Of a stretch of DNA of 48,636 bases, positions 16,837 through 25,153 are shown in pieces. This DNA comes from Arthrobacter sp. Edens01. GTDB lineage: Bacteria; Actinomycetota; Actinomycetes; Actinomycetales; Micrococcaceae. Location: NCBI RefSeq assembly GCF_001307035.1, contig NZ_LKIU01000001.1, positions 1-48,636 on the forward strand, given 5' to 3'. A program made the translations under genes and the position numbers. The notes under the pieces were generated by a model. It worked only from the letters and a program-made list of their open reading frames with translations, searched no databases and had not been told where the DNA came from. Each line of letters opens with the position of its first letter. The stretch's first letter is position 1.

Positions 16837-18900
16837 ATGAACGCCCACGCCAGCAACACGACGACCGGTCGGACCGTCGCCGCAGACCTCATCGCCCGTT
16901 CCAACCGGCTCGGATCAGACCCAAAGAACACCAACTATGCCGGCGGCAACACCTCCGCCAAGGGCACCGCGGCGGACCCGGTTACCGGTGAGGACATCGA
17001 ACTGCTGTGGGTCAAGGGATCCGGCGGGGACCTCGGAACGCTCACCGAGAAGGGCCTCGCTGTGCTGCGCCTGGACCGGGTTCAGGCACTGAAGAACGTC
17101 TACCGCGGTGTGGAGCACGAAGACGAGATGGTTGCGGCCTTCGACTACTGCCTGCACGGCAAGGGCGGAGCAGCGCCTTCGATCGATACCGCCATGCACG
17201 GGCTGGTCGATGCAGCCCACGTTGACCACCTGCACCCGGACTCCGGCATTGCCATCGCAACGGCAGCCGACGGCGAGGAACTCACCGCGAAGATCTTCGG
17301 TGACAAGGTGGTCTGGGTGCCGTGGCGCCGCCCCGGGTTCCAGCTGGGCCTGGACATCGCCGCGATCAAGGAAGCCAACCCCGGCGCTGTTGGGACCATC
17401 CTCGGCGGCCACGGCATCACCGCCTGGGGCGAGACCAGCGACGAGGCCGAGGCGAACTCCCGGTGGATCATTGACACCGCCGAGGCGTACATCGCCGAAC
17501 ACTCCAAGGCTGAACCGTTCGGTCCGGTACTGGCCGGCTACGAAGCTCTTCCGGCGGCCGAGCGCCATGCCAAGGCCGCAGCCCTAGCCCCGGTGATCCG
17601 CGGACTGGCATCGCACGACCGCCCCCAGGTGGGCCATTACATGGACGATCCGCGGGTCCTTGATTTCCTCTCCGCTGCCGAGCATCCCCGGCTGGCTGCG
17701 CTGGGCACCTCCTGCCCTGACCACTTCCTGCGCACCAAGGTGAAGCCGCTGGTCCTGGACCTGCCGGCCGACGCACCCGTCGAAGACTGCATCGCGCGCC
17801 TGAAGGAACTGCACGAGGCCTACCGGGCCGACTACCAGGCCTACTACGAGCGGCACGCCGACGCCGCCTCCCCCGCCATGCGCGGAGCCGACCCGGCGAT
17901 CGTGCTGGTGCCCGGCGTGGGCATGTTCTCCTGGGGCAAGGACAAGCAGACCGCACGCGTGGCCGGTGAGTTCTACCTCAACGCCATCAACGTCATGCGG
18001 GGTGCCGAAGGCATCTCCACCTACGCCCCGATCGATGAGTCGGAGAAGTTCCGGATCGAATACTGGGCCCTGGAGGAAGCCAAACTGGCCCGGATGCCCA
18101 AGCCCCGCAGCCACGCCACCCGCGTCGCTCTGGTGACCGGCGCGGCGTCGGGGATTGGAAAGGCCATCGCCACCCGCCTCGCCGCCGAGGGCGCCTGCGT
18201 GGTCATCGCCGACCTGAACCTTGAGGCTGCCGAGCAGGTGGCAGCCGAACTGGGCGGCTCCGACGTGGCTATTGGTGTCCGCGCCGACGTGACCGATGCG
18301 GGGCAGGTTGCCGCCGCCATCGATGCCACGGTGCTGGCCTTCGGCGGAATCGACCTTGTGGTGAACAACGCCGGCCTGTCCATTTCCAAGCCGCTGCTGG
18401 AAACCACCGAAAAGGACTGGGACCTGCAGCACGACGTGATGGCCAAGGGCTCCTTCCTGGTGGCCAAGGCCGCTGCCAAGGCCATGATCGCCCAGGAAAT
18501 GGGCGGGGACATCCTCTACATCTCCTCCAAGAACTCCGTCTTCGCAGGCCCGAACAACATTGCCTACTCCGCCGTCAAGGCCGACCAGGCCCACCAGGTG
18601 CGCCTGCTGGCCGCGGAACTGGGCGAACACGGCATCAAGGTCAACGGCATCAACCCCGACGGCGTGGTCCGCGGCTCCGGCATCTTCGCCGGCGGCTGGG
18701 GAGCCAAGCGGGCAGCGGTTTACGGTGTGCCCGAGGAGGAGCTGGGCAAGTTCTACGCCCAGCGCACCCTGCTCAAGCGTGAGGTCCTGCCGGAAAACGT
18801 GGCCAACGCAGCCGCAGTGCTGACCAGTTCCGACCTCTCCCACACCACCGGCCTGCACATCCCGGTCGACGCCGGCGTCGCCGCCGCGTTCCTGCGCTAA
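16837..18900 (+). CDS. rhaD: Bifunctional rhamnulose-1-phosphate aldolase / L-lactaldehyde dehydrogenase (SDR)
   Basis: 687 residues, the usual length for this fusion (called RhaEW in some species). Residues 1 to about 420 form a class II aldolase/adducin domain: GGNTSAKG, WVKGSGGDLGT and the metal-binding HVDHLHPDS. Residues from about 430 form a short-chain dehydrogenase domain: VTGAASGIGKAIA, NNAGLS and YSAVKADQ. The first part cleaves rhamnulose-1-phosphate to dihydroxyacetone phosphate and L-lactaldehyde; the second is thought to oxidise the lactaldehyde to lactate. GAGGAGA lies 8 bases before ATG 16837. It is between the isomerase and kinase genes, as in other actinobacteria. Confidence 0.94.
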   Translation: MNAHASNTTTGRTVAADLIARSNRLGSDPKNTNYAGGNTSAKGTAADPVTGEDIELLWVKGSGGDLGTLTEKGLAVLRLDRVQALKNVYRGVEHEDEMVAAFDYCLHGKGGAAPSIDTAMHGLVDAAHVDHLHPDSGIAIATAADGEELTAKIFGDKVVWVPWRRPGFQLGLDIAAIKEANPGAVGTILGGHGITAWGETSDEAEANSRWIIDTAEAYIAEHSKAEPFGPVLAGYEALPAAERHAKAAALAPVIRGLASHDRPQVGHYMDDPRVLDFLSAAEHPRLAALGTSCPDHFLRTKVKPLVLDLPADAPVEDCIARLKELHEAYRADYQAYYERHADAASPAMRGADPAIVLVPGVGMFSWGKDKQTARVAGEFYLNAINVMRGAEGISTYAPIDESEKFRIEYWALEEAKLARMPKPRSHATRVALVTGAASGIGKAIATRLAAEGACVVIADLNLEAAEQVAAELGGSDVAIGVRADVTDAGQVAAAIDATVLAFGGIDLVVNNAGLSISKPLLETTEKDWDLQHDVMAKGSFLVAKAAAKAMIAQEMGGDILYISSKNSVFAGPNNIAYSAVKADQAHQVRLLAAELGEHGIKVNGINPDGVVRGSGIFAGGWGAKRAAVYGVPEEELGKFYAQRTLLKREVLPENVANAAAVLTSSDLSHTTGLHIPVDAGVAAAFLR

Positions 18901-18923
18901 GCGGCGCAGCAGGAAAGGACAGA

Positions 18924-20393
18924 GTGACCATGGAGCAAACGGCATCCGTAGCGGCCGTCGACCTCGGGGCGACCAGCGGCCGGGTCATCCTCGGCGGCGT
19001 GTCCGGCGGGCGGATCCGGATGCGGCACGTGGCCCGTTTCCCCAACCAGCCGGTCCGGCTGCACGAGGGGGACGGGCCCGGCCTGCACTGGAATATCACC
19101 GAGCTCTACCGGTCACTGACCGCCGGGCTGGCCCAGGCCTTCCGGGAGGAACCTGACGTCCGGTCCATCGGCGTCGACTCCTGGGCAGTGGATTACGGGC
19201 TGCTGCGCGGCGGGAAGCTGCTCGGCCTGCCCTACCACTACCGTGACCACCGCACCGCCGGCGGTGTCCAGGCCGTGCACGCGGCAGTTTCCCCGGAGGA
19301 GCTCTATTCCCGCAGCGGGCTGCAGCATCTCCCGTTCAATACCGTGTTCCAGCTGGCCGTGGACCGGCAGCGCGGGGACCTGGCCATGGCGGAGCGGGCG
19401 CTGATGATCCCGGACCTCATTGCCTACTGGCTCACCGGCAGGCAGGTCACCGAGGAGACCAACGCCGCAACCACCGGGCTGCTCGATGCCCGGACCCGGC
19501 AGTGGGACACCGCGCTGATGGACAGGCTCGGGCTTTCCGCTGACCTGTTCGCTCCGCTCATCGCTCCGGGGAAGCAGATCGGCGGGCTGCTGCCCTTCGT
19601 GGCCGGAGAGCTCGGTGCCCCGGCCGGCGTTCCGGTCACCGCAGTCGGTTCACACGACACTGCGTCCGCCGTAGTGGCGGTTCCGTTCGCCGATGAGAAT
19701 GCAGCCTTCATCTCCTCGGGCACCTGGTCGCTTGTGGGTGTTGAATTGCCCGGCCCGGTCCTGACTCCCGAGAGCCATGCCGCCAACTTCACGAATGAAG
19801 GCGGCGTGGACGGGCGCATCCGGTACCTGAAGAACGTGTCCGGGCTGTGGCTGCTCTCCGAGTCCATCCGCACGTGGGACGGACCCGGCACCACCGATTC
19901 CCAGCGCACCAGCAACCTGGCCGAGCTGATCAGCCAGGCGGCAGCGGTCACCGCTCCGGTGCCGGTGTTCGATGTGCAGGACGAACGCTTCACGGCACCG
20001 GGCGATATGCCCGCACGGATTACCGGCTGGTGCGAAGAGCACGGAGTGCAGCCGCCCCGCGGGCGGGCCGAAATGGTCCGCTCGATCCTTGAATCGCTGG
20101 CAGCCGCCTACGCGGATGTCATCGAACAGATGGAAACCCTCACCGGACGCAGTATCCGCACCGTGCATGTGGTGGGCGGCGGCTCGCAGAACACCCTGCT
20201 CTGCCAGCTCACAGCAGACCGGACCGGGCGCACGGTTTACGCTGGCCCGGTCGAAGCCACGGCGATTGGCAACGTGCTGGTCCAGGCACGGGCTGCGGGC
20301 CTGGTTTCGGGCGGGCTGGAGGAACTGCGCCGTCTGGTTGCCCGCACCTTCGAACCGATCCGCTACGAGCCGCGGGTCCGGGCCGCCCTGTAA
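18924..20393 (+). CDS. rhaB: Rhamnulokinase (FGGY family)
   Basis: 489 residues. Phosphorylates L-rhamnulose at C1 with ATP. VAAVDLGATSGRVILG is the N-terminal phosphate-binding strand, SIGVDSWAVDYGLL is typical of RhaB, FISSGTWSLVGVE and VHVVGGGSQNTLLCQLTAD belong to the ATP-binding half. GTG 18924 is chosen because AGGAAAGGA ends 5 bases upstream; ATG 18930 is possible and changes only two residues. The gene lies 23 bases after the aldolase gene and completes the pathway from rhamnose to DHAP and lactate. Confidence 0.94.
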   Translation: MTMEQTASVAAVDLGATSGRVILGGVSGGRIRMRHVARFPNQPVRLHEGDGPGLHWNITELYRSLTAGLAQAFREEPDVRSIGVDSWAVDYGLLRGGKLLGLPYHYRDHRTAGGVQAVHAAVSPEELYSRSGLQHLPFNTVFQLAVDRQRGDLAMAERALMIPDLIAYWLTGRQVTEETNAATTGLLDARTRQWDTALMDRLGLSADLFAPLIAPGKQIGGLLPFVAGELGAPAGVPVTAVGSHDTASAVVAVPFADENAAFISSGTWSLVGVELPGPVLTPESHAANFTNEGGVDGRIRYLKNVSGLWLLSESIRTWDGPGTTDSQRTSNLAELISQAAAVTAPVPVFDVQDERFTAPGDMPARITGWCEEHGVQPPRGRAEMVRSILESLAAAYADVIEQMETLTGRSIRTVHVVGGGSQNTLLCQLTADRTGRTVYAGPVEATAIGNVLVQARAAGLVSGGLEELRRLVARTFEPIRYEPRVRAAL

Positions 20394-20516
20394 CATCAGC
20401 CGGCGCTCCGGCGCCCAAAGGACATGCTGCTTACAATAAGAACCTGTCCCGCGGGCCCGGCCCGCCGGTGACGGTGCCAGGAGAAGTGGACCCCGTCCGG
20501 ACGGAAGAGAAGAGAA

Positions 20517-21533
20517 ATGGACAGATTCCCGGTCAGCATCAAGGACGTCGCCCGGGAAGCCAAGGTCTCGATTGGAACGGTTTCCAACGTGATCAACCGG
20601 CCGGAAGTCGTCTCCGAGGACCGGCGCCGCCGGGTCCTGAAGGTGATCGAGGACCTTGGATATGTCCGCAACGACGTCGCACGCCAGCTCAAGGCCGGCC
20701 GCTCCCGGACCATCGGACTGGTAGTCCAGGACACAGGCAACCCGTTCTACAACGAGATCGCCCGCGGAGCCGAAGCCGCAGCGGATACCCTCGGCCAGGC
20801 CGTAATCGTGGGCAACTCGGGGCTCTCCCGCACACGCGAAGAGGTCTACCTGGATCTGTTCGAGGAACAGCGGGTGCGCGGGGTGCTCATTACGCCGCAG
20901 TCCTCCCAGGACCGCAGCCGCATTGACCGGCTTAGTTCCCGCGGCACTCCGGTGGTGCTGGTGGATGAACAGGCTCCCGCCTCCCAGTACTGTTCCCTGG
21001 CAGTGGACGACGTCGAAGGCGGGCGATTGGCAGTCGCCCACCTGCTCTCCGGAGGCGCGCGCAGCATCACGTTCGTGGGCGGCCCTGCAGGCCTGCACCA
21101 GGTGACCGACCGACAGGCCGGCGCCCAGGCAGCCGTGGAAGCAGTGCCCGGATCTTCACTGGACGTCGTAGGCACCACGGCCCTGACGGTGCTTGAGGGC
21201 AGGCGGGTGGGCGAGGAACTGCTCCGCCGTCCGGCCCGGTCCCGGCCCGAGGCAGTGTTCGCCGCCAATGACCTGCTGGCGATCGGGCTGCTGCAGGCCT
21301 TCGTCTTCGACCACCGCATCCGGGTGCCCCAGGACATCGCCCTGGTCGGTTATGACGACATCGACTTCGCGCCGTCCGCGATCGTTCCCCTGTCTTCCAT
21401 CCGCCAGCCGGCCCGGCTGATTGGGCGCACTGCGGTTGAGCTGCTGGAGGACGAGCTGGCTGAAGACCACCGCCACCGCCACGTGAGATTCCAGCCGGAG
21501 CTTGTGGTTCGGGAGTCCTCGGGCGCCCGCTAG
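20517..21533 (+). CDS. LacI family regulator, probable rhamnose repressor
   Basis: 338 residues. The N-terminal helix-turn-helix reads VSIKDVAREAKVSIGTVSNVINRPEVVSE (residues 6-34 region), followed by the hinge and a periplasmic-binding-like effector domain (IGLVVQDTGNPFYNEIARGAE, VFAANDLLAIGLLQA, LVGYDDIDFA). It probably binds the two TGAAACG-type palindromes at 15452 and 15541 and releases them with rhamnose, rhamnulose or a phosphorylated derivative. This is inferred from location and operator type. GAAGAG/AGAGAAATG context gives a modest ribosome site at ATG 20517. A -10-like TACAAT at about 20433 suggests it may also have its own promoter. Confidence 0.9.
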   Translation: MDRFPVSIKDVAREAKVSIGTVSNVINRPEVVSEDRRRRVLKVIEDLGYVRNDVARQLKAGRSRTIGLVVQDTGNPFYNEIARGAEAAADTLGQAVIVGNSGLSRTREEVYLDLFEEQRVRGVLITPQSSQDRSRIDRLSSRGTPVVLVDEQAPASQYCSLAVDDVEGGRLAVAHLLSGGARSITFVGGPAGLHQVTDRQAGAQAAVEAVPGSSLDVVGTTALTVLEGRRVGEELLRRPARSRPEAVFAANDLLAIGLLQAFVFDHRIRVPQDIALVGYDDIDFAPSAIVPLSSIRQPARLIGRTAVELLEDELAEDHRHRHVRFQPELVVRESSGAR

Positions 21534-21565
21534 CAGCGGGGACCCGCCGGCCACGGCTGCAGGCA

Positions 21566-21605
21566 TAGAAAAGACTGCGCCCCGGCCTTTCGAGACGGGA
21601 CGCAG
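21566..21605 (-). terminator. Terminator of tmRNA
   Basis: On the minus strand CTGCGTCCCG and CGGGGCGCAG (one G:U pair) form a 10-bp stem immediately after the CCA end of tmRNA, followed by TCTTTTCT. It is a clear intrinsic terminator. It also separates tmRNA from the convergent LacI gene. Confidence 0.85.
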
Positions 21606-21607
21606 CC

Positions 21608-21976
21608 TGGTGGAGATGGGGGGAATCGAACCCCCGTCCGACGCCGACGTGCCTGGGCTTCTCCGGGCGCAGCCTGCTGTGGATTTTCTCGGCCCCAGCC
21701 CTCCCGCAGGCGGGTGGCTGATCCAGGCCCAGCCGTTCCAGTCGTCCCGGACACCTGAACGGCAGCGGTGTCCGGCAGTGGCTTCCTTAACGACGCCAGG
21801 ATCCGGAACGGAAGCGTTTCCGGTCTGACGGACTCACTCTGGCCTAGGCGGCGAGAGCGAAGTCAGTGCGCATAGGTTTGGCACTTATTTGTTTACAGGG
21901 GGCGTTTGCGAGATAACCCTGCATCCTCGGCCCGCTTCCCCAGATACGGCAAACATCGTCGATACCGATCATCCCC
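21608..21976 (-). ncRNA. ssrA: Transfer-messenger RNA (tmRNA)
   Basis: 369 bases on the minus strand. The 5' end GGGGATG (21976-21970) pairs over seven positions with CATCTCC before the encoded A-CCA end (21608). The D-like loop GGTATCGACG follows the 5' end, and the T arm is GGGGG-TTCGATT-CCCCC. The tag frame runs from GCC at 21882 to TAG at 21844 and encodes AKPMRTDFALAA. The molecule rescues stalled ribosomes together with SmpB and adds this degradation tag. The termini are fixed by the acceptor pairing; the resume codon is inferred from the ATAAGT context and the ALAA ending. Confidence 0.93.
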
Positions 21977-22038
21977 ATATTCAGTTACACAGCCATTAAC
22001 CCACCGGCACCCCGGAACATTCCAGCCCCTGCGCAAAG

Positions 22039-22680
22039 ATGGAACACATGCAGATCCTGGACCGCACATTCTCCGAACTCACTGCCGAGGCACGCCGCCT
22101 TGCTGCTGGGCCCCGGCGCATCCTCGGCATCACCGGCCCGCCCGGCGCAGGCAAATCCACCCTGGCCTCCGCTCTGGCCGCAGGACTGGGACTTCAGCTC
22201 GCCGTCGTGGTTTCCATGGATGGCTTCCATCTGGCTAACCAGGTCCTGGAGTCAAGGGGCATCCGGGAGCGCAAAGGCGCCCCGGATACGTTCGACGACG
22301 GCGGGTACGCGGCACTGCTGGGCCGGCTGCGGGAGCAGCAGGAGCCGGTGGTCTACGCCCCGGAATTCCGGCGGGACCTCGAAGAACCCATTGGTTCTGC
22401 CGTTCCGGTGGAACGCAGCGTCCCGCTGGTCATCACGGAAGGAAATTACCTGCTGCTGGACTCCGGTGACTGGTCTCGGGCCCGGGCCCAGCTCGACGCC
22501 GTCTGGTATCTCGAACTGGACGAAGGTGAACGGCTGAAACGGCTGGCAGCACGGCATGAATCATTTGGAAAGAGCCCCGCTGACGCCCGGGCGTGGGCAC
22601 TGGGCAGTGACCAGGCCAACGCGGAACTGGTTGCCCGCCACGCAGGCAACGCCGACGCCGTCATACGCCTGCGTGCTTAA
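22039..22680 (+). CDS. P-loop nucleoside/nucleotide kinase-like protein
   Basis: 213 residues. ILGITGPPGAGKSTLASAL is the Walker A motif, VVSMDGFHLAN the acceptor-binding strand typical of the uridine-kinase/pantothenate-kinase-like family, and PLVITEGNYLLLDSGDW the second conserved strand. The protein should transfer phosphate from ATP to a small hydroxyl compound, but the substrate (nucleoside, sugar or vitamin precursor) cannot be chosen. ATG 22039 is annotated; ATG 22048 three codons later is equally plausible. It begins 62 bases upstream of the tmRNA 5' end on the other strand, so their promoters are divergent. Confidence 0.85.
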   Translation: MEHMQILDRTFSELTAEARRLAAGPRRILGITGPPGAGKSTLASALAAGLGLQLAVVVSMDGFHLANQVLESRGIRERKGAPDTFDDGGYAALLGRLREQQEPVVYAPEFRRDLEEPIGSAVPVERSVPLVITEGNYLLLDSGDWSRARAQLDAVWYLELDEGERLKRLAARHESFGKSPADARAWALGSDQANAELVARHAGNADAVIRLRA

Positions 22681-22753
22681 CCGGTTACCCCATATTTCTC
22701 CTCTCTGAGGGGCGCTTTTGGATTACCGGGCCGGGAGGAGTTTGGTTGAGTCC

Positions 22754-23359
22754 ATGTCCGTGAACTTCCTCCGCCGGGTGCTTCAGCTGCTGGCCGGCCT
22801 TTTCTTCTACGGTTTCTCCATCGGATTGATGATCCGTGCCGGTCTGGGCGTCTCGCCGTGGGACGTGCTGGGGCAGGGCACCAGCATCCAGACGGGGATC
22901 GCGTTTGGGCTTGTCACCAACCTGATCGGGCTGGCGGTGCTGCTGCTCTGGATTCCGCTGCGGCAGAAACCCGGTGCAGGTACGGTCCTGAACGTTCTGC
23001 TGGTGGGACCGAGCGCCGAGGTGGCGCTGGCCCTGGTATCCGAACCGGCGCAGCTGTGGGCCCGGATCCTGATGTTCGCCGCCGGACTGGGACTGCTGGC
23101 GGTGGCAACCGGACTGTACATCGGTGCGCGGATGGGGCCCGGCCCGCGGGACGGACTGATGACCGGACTCCATGCCCGTTTCGGCTGGCCCCTGTGGGCG
23201 GTGCGCACAGGCATTGAAGTTACTGTGCTCGCCATCGGCTGGGCGCTCGGGGGCGCCGTCGGACTGGGCACTGTGGCTTTTGCCCTGCTGATCGGTCCCA
23301 TGGTCAACCGCACCGTGCCGTTCTTCCACATTCCGGCACGCCCGGCGTCCGCTGTCTGA
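22754..23359 (+). CDS. YczE/YitT-like integral membrane protein
   Basis: About 201 residues with five or six hydrophobic segments. VLQLLAGLFFYGFSIGLMIRAGLGVSPWDVLGQG is the typical first part of the YczE/YyaS family, and GARMGPGPRDGLMTGLH is the matching internal repeat. The family has no firmly established biochemical role; the B. subtilis member is linked to surfactin production. The start is doubtful: GGGAGGAG (22731-22738) is 15 bases before ATG 22754, while in-frame TTG codons at 22718 and 22742 are alternatives. ATG 22754 matches the length of the family best. Confidence 0.82.
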   Translation: MSVNFLRRVLQLLAGLFFYGFSIGLMIRAGLGVSPWDVLGQGTSIQTGIAFGLVTNLIGLAVLLLWIPLRQKPGAGTVLNVLLVGPSAEVALALVSEPAQLWARILMFAAGLGLLAVATGLYIGARMGPGPRDGLMTGLHARFGWPLWAVRTGIEVTVLAIGWALGGAVGLGTVAFALLIGPMVNRTVPFFHIPARPASAV

Positions 23360-23387
23360 GCCCGCCCGTCCTCCGTCGAGAGGGCAC

Positions 23388-23421
23388 TTACGGCTCTTCT
23401 GACGGCTGAGAAGAGCCGTAA
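23388..23421. terminator. Bidirectional hairpin between convergent genes
   Basis: TTACGGCTCTTCT (23388-23400) and AGAAGAGCCGTAA (23409-23421) form a perfect 13-bp stem with an 8-base loop. It lies between the stop of the membrane-protein gene (23359) and that of the cache-domain gene (23452). Neither side has a long T-run. Confidence 0.7.
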
Positions 23422-23451
23422 CTGGCCTTTCGGCGGGGCAGGGAGGAAGCG

Positions 23452-24204
23452 TTACGCGGGGACCGCGACCGCCAGCGGCAGGCTGCCGCACGGATAAACT
23501 GCCGCCAGGCGCCCGGCGTACTCGGCTCCGCGGAGTTCCATCCGCAGCAGATCAGGAGCGTTGCGCCAGTCCCCCACCAGAAGCCGTCCGGCCGCCAGCT
23601 GCGGATCCGCTGAGACCACCACACGCCCTACCCGGTTGACCAGGGACGCCTCGGGGTGCAGGCTGCGCAGGTCCGGGAGCAGCACTTCCTCCAGCGACTC
23701 CACGAAGACATCCGCGCCCACCACGCCCACAACCCGTCCGCCCACGCTGACAGGGGAAGTGAGGGTAACGGTGTACTCGTCAGTGCAGATGAAATCCACA
23801 TACGGGCCGGTCACATGGCTGGCACCCGTCTCCAGCGGAACCGAGAACCATTCCCGCCTGGCATAGGCCTCCCCCATGCTCTCGAGTGAAGTGAGCAGCT
23901 GGTTTTCCTTGCTGCGGCCCTGCCACCAGGCCATATGCCAGGGCGCATCGCTTACAGCCTGGTGCGCTGCCACAAACCCGCCTCCGGCAACCGGATAGTC
24001 GCTGCCTCCCAGCAGCGCAGTCGTTAGGGGCTCGACGGCGGCATCCACCTCCCGGCGCAGCGGCGGCGCCGCCGGGTCGCTGAACAGGGCCTCCAGCCGG
24101 GGCTTCCACTCTTCGAGATGTTCCAGGAGCTCCTGGAAAAAGATGCCGACGTCTTCCGGCTGCGCTGCCGGAAACGGTTGGGATTCACTGCGGGAAATGC
24201 TCAT
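23452..24204 (-). CDS. Cytoplasmic cache-domain protein, candidate ligand sensor
   Basis: 250 residues. The middle contains a PAS/cache-like fold: WWQGRSKENQ, DFICTDEYTVTLTSPVSVGGRVVGVVGADVFVESLEEVLLP, then a strand pattern ending VVSADPQLAAGRLLVGDW. Cache domains are normally extracytoplasmic small-molecule sensors, yet no signal peptide or transmembrane segment is visible, so this protein should stay in the cytoplasm. It shares ATGA with the end of the GntR gene, so the two are co-translated. Next to them a polyamine-type ABC importer is transcribed divergently. The likely role is a ligand-binding partner of the GntR protein or a homologue-specific accessory protein; this is inference. Confidence 0.75.
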   Translation of the reverse strand: MSISRSESQPFPAAQPEDVGIFFQELLEHLEEWKPRLEALFSDPAAPPLRREVDAAVEPLTTALLGGSDYPVAGGGFVAAHQAVSDAPWHMAWWQGRSKENQLLTSLESMGEAYARREWFSVPLETGASHVTGPYVDFICTDEYTVTLTSPVSVGGRVVGVVGADVFVESLEEVLLPDLRSLHPEASLVNRVGRVVVSADPQLAAGRLLVGDWRNAPDLLRMELRGAEYAGRLAAVYPCGSLPLAVAVPA

Positions 24205-24986
24205 GCTTTCCTCCTGGCGGGTGCGGGGGGTGATGGCTCCGCCGTAGTGAGGGCGGCGGAGTGCAGACGGGTATGTTCATCGATCAGCCAGGCCACGGAG
24301 GCCTGGACATACTGGCGGACCAGTGAGCGCGCCGTCGAGGGATCGGCCTCGGAGACAGCAGTGCAGATCCGGCGGCACAGCCGAACCATGGTGGAGTCAA
24401 AAACCGGGTCGGCGTGCGCCAGGCCCAGGAGCGACCCGTAGTCGGTATGCAGGCGGACGTATTCTCGGGTCAGCCGGGCTGACTGGCTGAGTGCCGCCAG
24501 TTCCAACAGGAAATCCCCGACGGCGCGGCTGCTGCGGGCGGGTACATCCAGCAGCTGTTCCAGCGCCTGCACGTCCTCGTGTTCGGCGGCTTCGGCAGCC
24601 AGCTCCGCGGCGGTGGCCGCGATGGCGGCGTAATGGATGGCGAGGTCACGCAGCTCCACCCGGCTCATGGAGGTCAGCCGGCGCCGCACCAGCACTGACC
24701 GGTCCCCCGAAGGCAGCGTCACAAAAGTGCCGCCTTCGCGTCCGCGCCTGGTTTCAACCAGCCCGCGGGAGCGCAGCCCGGCCAGCGCTTCGCGGGCCGT
24801 CACTGTGGCAACACCCATGGACGCGGCCAGTTCCATCTCGGTTGGCAGACGGTCTCCGTCCAGCAGCGCACCAGCAGAAATCCCCTGAACTATGCGCTCT
24901 TCGACGCGGCTGGCCTTGCCGGCGTCACCCAGCGGAGCGAAGACAGCAGTTAGGAGGCGTTTCTGGGGAGCGGTGTTGTGGGGCAT
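24201..24986 (-). CDS. GntR/FadR family transcriptional regulator
   Basis: About 261 residues from ATG 24986. The N-terminal winged helix reads LPTEMELAASMGVATVTAREALAGLRSRGLVETRRGREGGTFV, which is the GntR pattern. The C-terminal helical domain is of FadR/FCD type, with histidines in IHYAAIAAT and RLHTDY. A TTG at 25052 would add 22 non-family residues, so ATG 24986, with GGAAAG 9 bases upstream, is preferred. It is divergent from the polyamine-type transporter operon and translationally coupled to the cache-domain gene, so it probably controls that operon in response to polyamine, amino acid or a related amine. Confidence 0.9.
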   Translation of the reverse strand: MPHNTAPQKRLLTAVFAPLGDAGKASRVEERIVQGISAGALLDGDRLPTEMELAASMGVATVTAREALAGLRSRGLVETRRGREGGTFVTLPSGDRSVLVRRRLTSMSRVELRDLAIHYAAIAATAAELAAEAAEHEDVQALEQLLDVPARSSRAVGDFLLELAALSQSARLTREYVRLHTDYGSLLGLAHADPVFDSTMVRLCRRICTAVSEADPSTARSLVRQYVQASVAWLIDEHTRLHSAALTTAEPSPPAPARRKA

Positions 24987-25056
24987 GTTCACGATCTTTC
25001 CAGCTTGACGGTCCGGCTGGCGCCAGAGTGCGGGGCCGCGCATCCGTAACAAGAAA

Positions 25057-25087
25057 TTTACTTGAAGTGACCTGAATTACATATAAC
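25057..25087 (+). promoter_or_regulatory. Candidate promoter of the polyamine-type ABC operon
   Basis: TTACTT (25058-25063) and TATAAC (25082-25087) are 18 bases apart in an AT-rich island within the GntR/ABC intergenic region. The start codon of the ATPase gene is 67 bases further. The GntR operator is expected here but no clear palindrome was found. Confidence 0.4.
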
Positions 25088-25153
25088 ATCTGGTTTCATA
25101 GCTTTACTACCTGACGCGCTTCGGCGCTTCCAGCTGAAGTGAAAGGAACCACC

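Noticed and set aside
17584-18945. A 453-codon minus-strand frame opposite the rhamnulose aldolase/dehydrogenase gene
   Set aside because: Same reason: a shadow of a conserved gene with no recognisable motif.
21534-22038. Genomic island integrated at ssrA
   Set aside because: tmRNA genes are common integration sites, but its 3' end is followed by its own terminator and the ordinary rhamnose regulator gene; there is no integrase, no duplicated 3' end and no change in composition.
22754-23359. TTG 22718 as start of the YczE-like gene
   Set aside because: It would place the GGGAGGAG ribosome-binding-like sequence inside the coding region and add residues unlike the family N terminus.
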